A stretch of 6,340 nucleotides of DNA from Hungatella sp. UBA3048 (GTDB taxonomy: Bacteria; Bacillota; Clostridia; Lachnospirales; Lachnospiraceae). Positions within the stretch are counted from its first letter, which is position 1. Each line of letters opens with the position of its first letter. The position numbers and the translations under genes were made by a program. The notes under the pieces were generated by a model. The model was not told the origin of the DNA, did no database searches, and worked only from the letters and a program-made list of their open reading frames with translations. Below are positions 5,594 to 6,340 of this stretch, piece by piece. The DNA lies in assembly GCA_002367105.1 (NCBI GenBank), contig DFCS01000033.1:177018-183357 (forward strand), read 5' to 3'.

Positions 5594-5785
5594 ATGAGCA
5601 GAGAAGCATTAAAGAATCTCATTGAATTAGTACCGGAACAGGATATAGAAACCCTTTTCCGTGTGATTGTAAAATTTGTTCCTGGGGATATAGCAGATCA
5701 GGACGAGATAGAAGCAATACTTGCGGCGAAAAGAGATATTGAAGAAGATGGGACAGTTTCACATAATGACATTAACTGGGATTGA
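5594..5785 (+). CDS. Small acidic protein, probable antitoxin partner of the RelE-like remnant
   Basis: This intact 63-codon ORF starts 11 nt after the toxin stop, with an excellent AGGAGGTG (5581-5588) that overlaps that stop codon, the tight arrangement of a toxin-antitoxin operon. The product (MSREALKNLIELVPEQ...) is acidic. A helical N-terminal half (LIELVPEQDIETLFRVIVKF) is followed by a charged DEIEAI-x-x-AKRDIEEDG segment and an NDINWD end. I recognise the pattern as that of small proteins found next to RelE-type toxins in Clostridia, but I cannot name a characterised family; antitoxin is inferred mainly from context. The order is toxin first, antitoxin second, the reverse of classical relBE. 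With its toxin broken and the 5' part of the operon lost, it may be silent or an orphan. A terminator follows. Confidence 0.75.
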   Translation: MSREALKNLIELVPEQDIETLFRVIVKFVPGDIADQDEIEAILAAKRDIEEDGTVSHNDINWD

Positions 5786-5790
5786 TTTAA

Positions 5791-5815
5791 GGGCCGGCGG
5801 TTGCTGGCTCTTTTT
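5791..5815 (+). terminator. Intrinsic terminator after the antitoxin-like ORF
   Basis: GGGCCGGC (5791-5798) and GCTGGCTC (5803-5810) form an 8-bp stem with two G-U pairs and a GGTT loop, followed by five T (5811-5815). It closes the toxin-antitoxin remnant operon. Confidence 0.85.
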
Positions 5816-5822
5816 GTGAATG

Positions 5823-5888
5823 CATTTGACCTTTTTGTTATTTCCATTTGACAATTTTGTAAAATGGATACTCCCGATTTGTCAAATG
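5823..5888. repeat. CATTTGAC repeats: one 10-bp inverted pair plus one direct copy
   Basis: CATTTGACAA (5845-5854) and TTGTCAAATG (5879-5888) are exact inverted copies 24 bp apart. A third, direct copy of the first eight bases is at 5823-5830. Each contains a -35-like TTGAC(A). A TATAAT at 5904-5909 lies 19 nt beyond the TTGTCA at 5879-5884, so a rightward promoter is conceivable, but no gene follows it. Operator sites or a trace of element ends are alternatives. Confidence 0.55.
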
Positions 5889-6146
5889 TTAAAGGATGTA
5901 TTATATAATAAATATATATACAGATAATAAACCAGATATAAAACCAAATAAATAATACAGTATTAAAATACTGTTTGTACTCCTGCCCAAATAGCAGCGC
6001 AATGATCTTGATTTTTTGACTTTGAAGACACCATACATTATCTCTGGGGAGGAATCTTAAAATATTATATCACCATTCCCCAAAAATAAACTGTATATAT
6101 AATATATAGGCACAACATATAGGCTTATAAAACTGTAGAACAGTTA
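5889..6146. other. AT-rich non-coding stretch with small palindromes
   Basis: No plausible coding frame with a ribosome binding site is visible on either strand. It contains a perfect 7-bp stem ACAGTAT/ATACTGT (5957-5974, loop TAAA) and long TA-rich tracts around 5900-5925 and 6092-6108. A weak pairing of TGGGGAG with TTCCCCA lies in the 6045-6085 region. AACTGT/ACAGTT (6131-6145) directly precedes the -35 box of the next promoter. Confidence 0.5.
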
Positions 6147-6175
6147 TTGACAGATATTTTATATTGTGGTATTAT
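6147..6175 (+). promoter_or_regulatory. Sigma-A promoter of the structured RNA
   Basis: A perfect TTGACA (6147-6152), a 17-nt spacer and TATTAT (6170-6175) are present, the same boxes and spacing as the infC promoter. Transcription is expected to begin at about 6182. A 6-bp dyad AACTGT-AGA-ACAGTT (6131-6145) ends one base before the -35 box and could be an operator. Confidence 0.87.
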
Positions 6176-6181
6176 CTGGAA

Positions 6182-6340
6182 AACGATATAAATAAAGCGT
6201 GCATGTGCTAGCCTGGTTGGCCTTGACCATATGCAATGTCCCCGTAATAGGCGGGAAAGAACCAAGAATTTATGTCCTTGTGTTGTACGGTATTCACTCC
6301 GCATGGCGCGAGCACTTTTCTATCTGGCCCATGAATCGCT
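6182..6340 (+). ncRNA. Probable structured non-coding RNA, class not assigned (may run past window)
   Basis: After a strong promoter there is no open frame of note, but dense pairing. AGCG and CATG (6196-6199, 6202-6205) pair with CATG and CGCT (6330-6333, 6337-6340). TGCT and GCC (6206-6209, 6211-6213) pair with GGC and AGCA (6305-6307, 6311-6314), and ATGC (6231-6234) with GCAT (6301-6304). Three local hairpins sit inside: TGGT/ACCA (6214-6229), CCCG/CGGG (6241-6254) and CAAG/CTTG (6263-6280). GGCC in the first loop (6219-6222) can pair with GGCC at 6326-6329, a possible pseudoknot. A stable regulatory RNA such as 6S RNA or the raiA-type RNA of Firmicutes is conceivable, as is a leader of a gene beyond the edge. 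It lacks the hallmarks of tRNA, tmRNA, RNase P, SRP RNA and T-boxes. I do not recognise it securely. Confidence 0.65.

Noticed and set aside
6182..6340. tRNA, tmRNA, RNase P RNA, SRP RNA or T-box at the window end
   Set aside because: No T-loop GGTTCGA, no CCA end, no conserved P4 or SRP-domain bases and no T-box sequence were found.

Overview
The window looks like chromosomal DNA from a Firmicute of the Lachnospiraceae / Clostridium cluster XIVa type. This is inferred from the wording of IF-3, L35 and L20, the purine-rich AGGAGG ribosome binding sites, the moderate GC content and the DUF1540 protein. No species call is possible from the sequence alone.

Layout. Positions 1-193 are a leader rich in small hairpins. 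Then come thrS (threonyl-tRNA synthetase, with an unusual active-site signature) and a small two-repeat, cysteine-rich DUF1540 protein. A half-length EamA membrane transporter is convergent with these, facing them across a shared terminator hairpin. Divergent from the transporter is the translation operon infC-rpmI-rplT (IF-3, L35, L20). It has a consensus sigma-A promoter, a roughly 200-nt leader with a U8 attenuator, and an IF-3 gene that almost certainly starts at ATT rather than at the first ATG. The thrS / infC-rpmI-rplT neighbourhood is an old one in bacteria; here it is interrupted by the DUF1540 and EamA genes.

After the rplT terminator the character changes. Positions 4,600-5,815 hold wreckage of a mobile element: two perfect 19-bp direct repeats, a tyrosine recombinase lacking its N-terminal arm and an internal piece, a RelE-family toxin gene without its 5' end and with an in-frame stop, and an intact 63-codon ORF of antitoxin type behind it. 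An AT-rich non-coding stretch with several inverted repeats follows.

The window ends in a strong sigma-A promoter that drives a compact, apparently non-coding, highly foldable transcript running to the last base. It shows a long-range closing stem, several hairpins and a possible pseudoknot. I could not assign its class with certainty. It is the best candidate here for something novel, and it may continue past the window edge.

How the parts relate: thrS and infC-rpmI-rplT supply translation machinery, and the infC leader fits L20 feedback control of its own operon. The mobile-element debris shows no sign of contributing to that function, except that the surviving antitoxin-like ORF may still be expressed.
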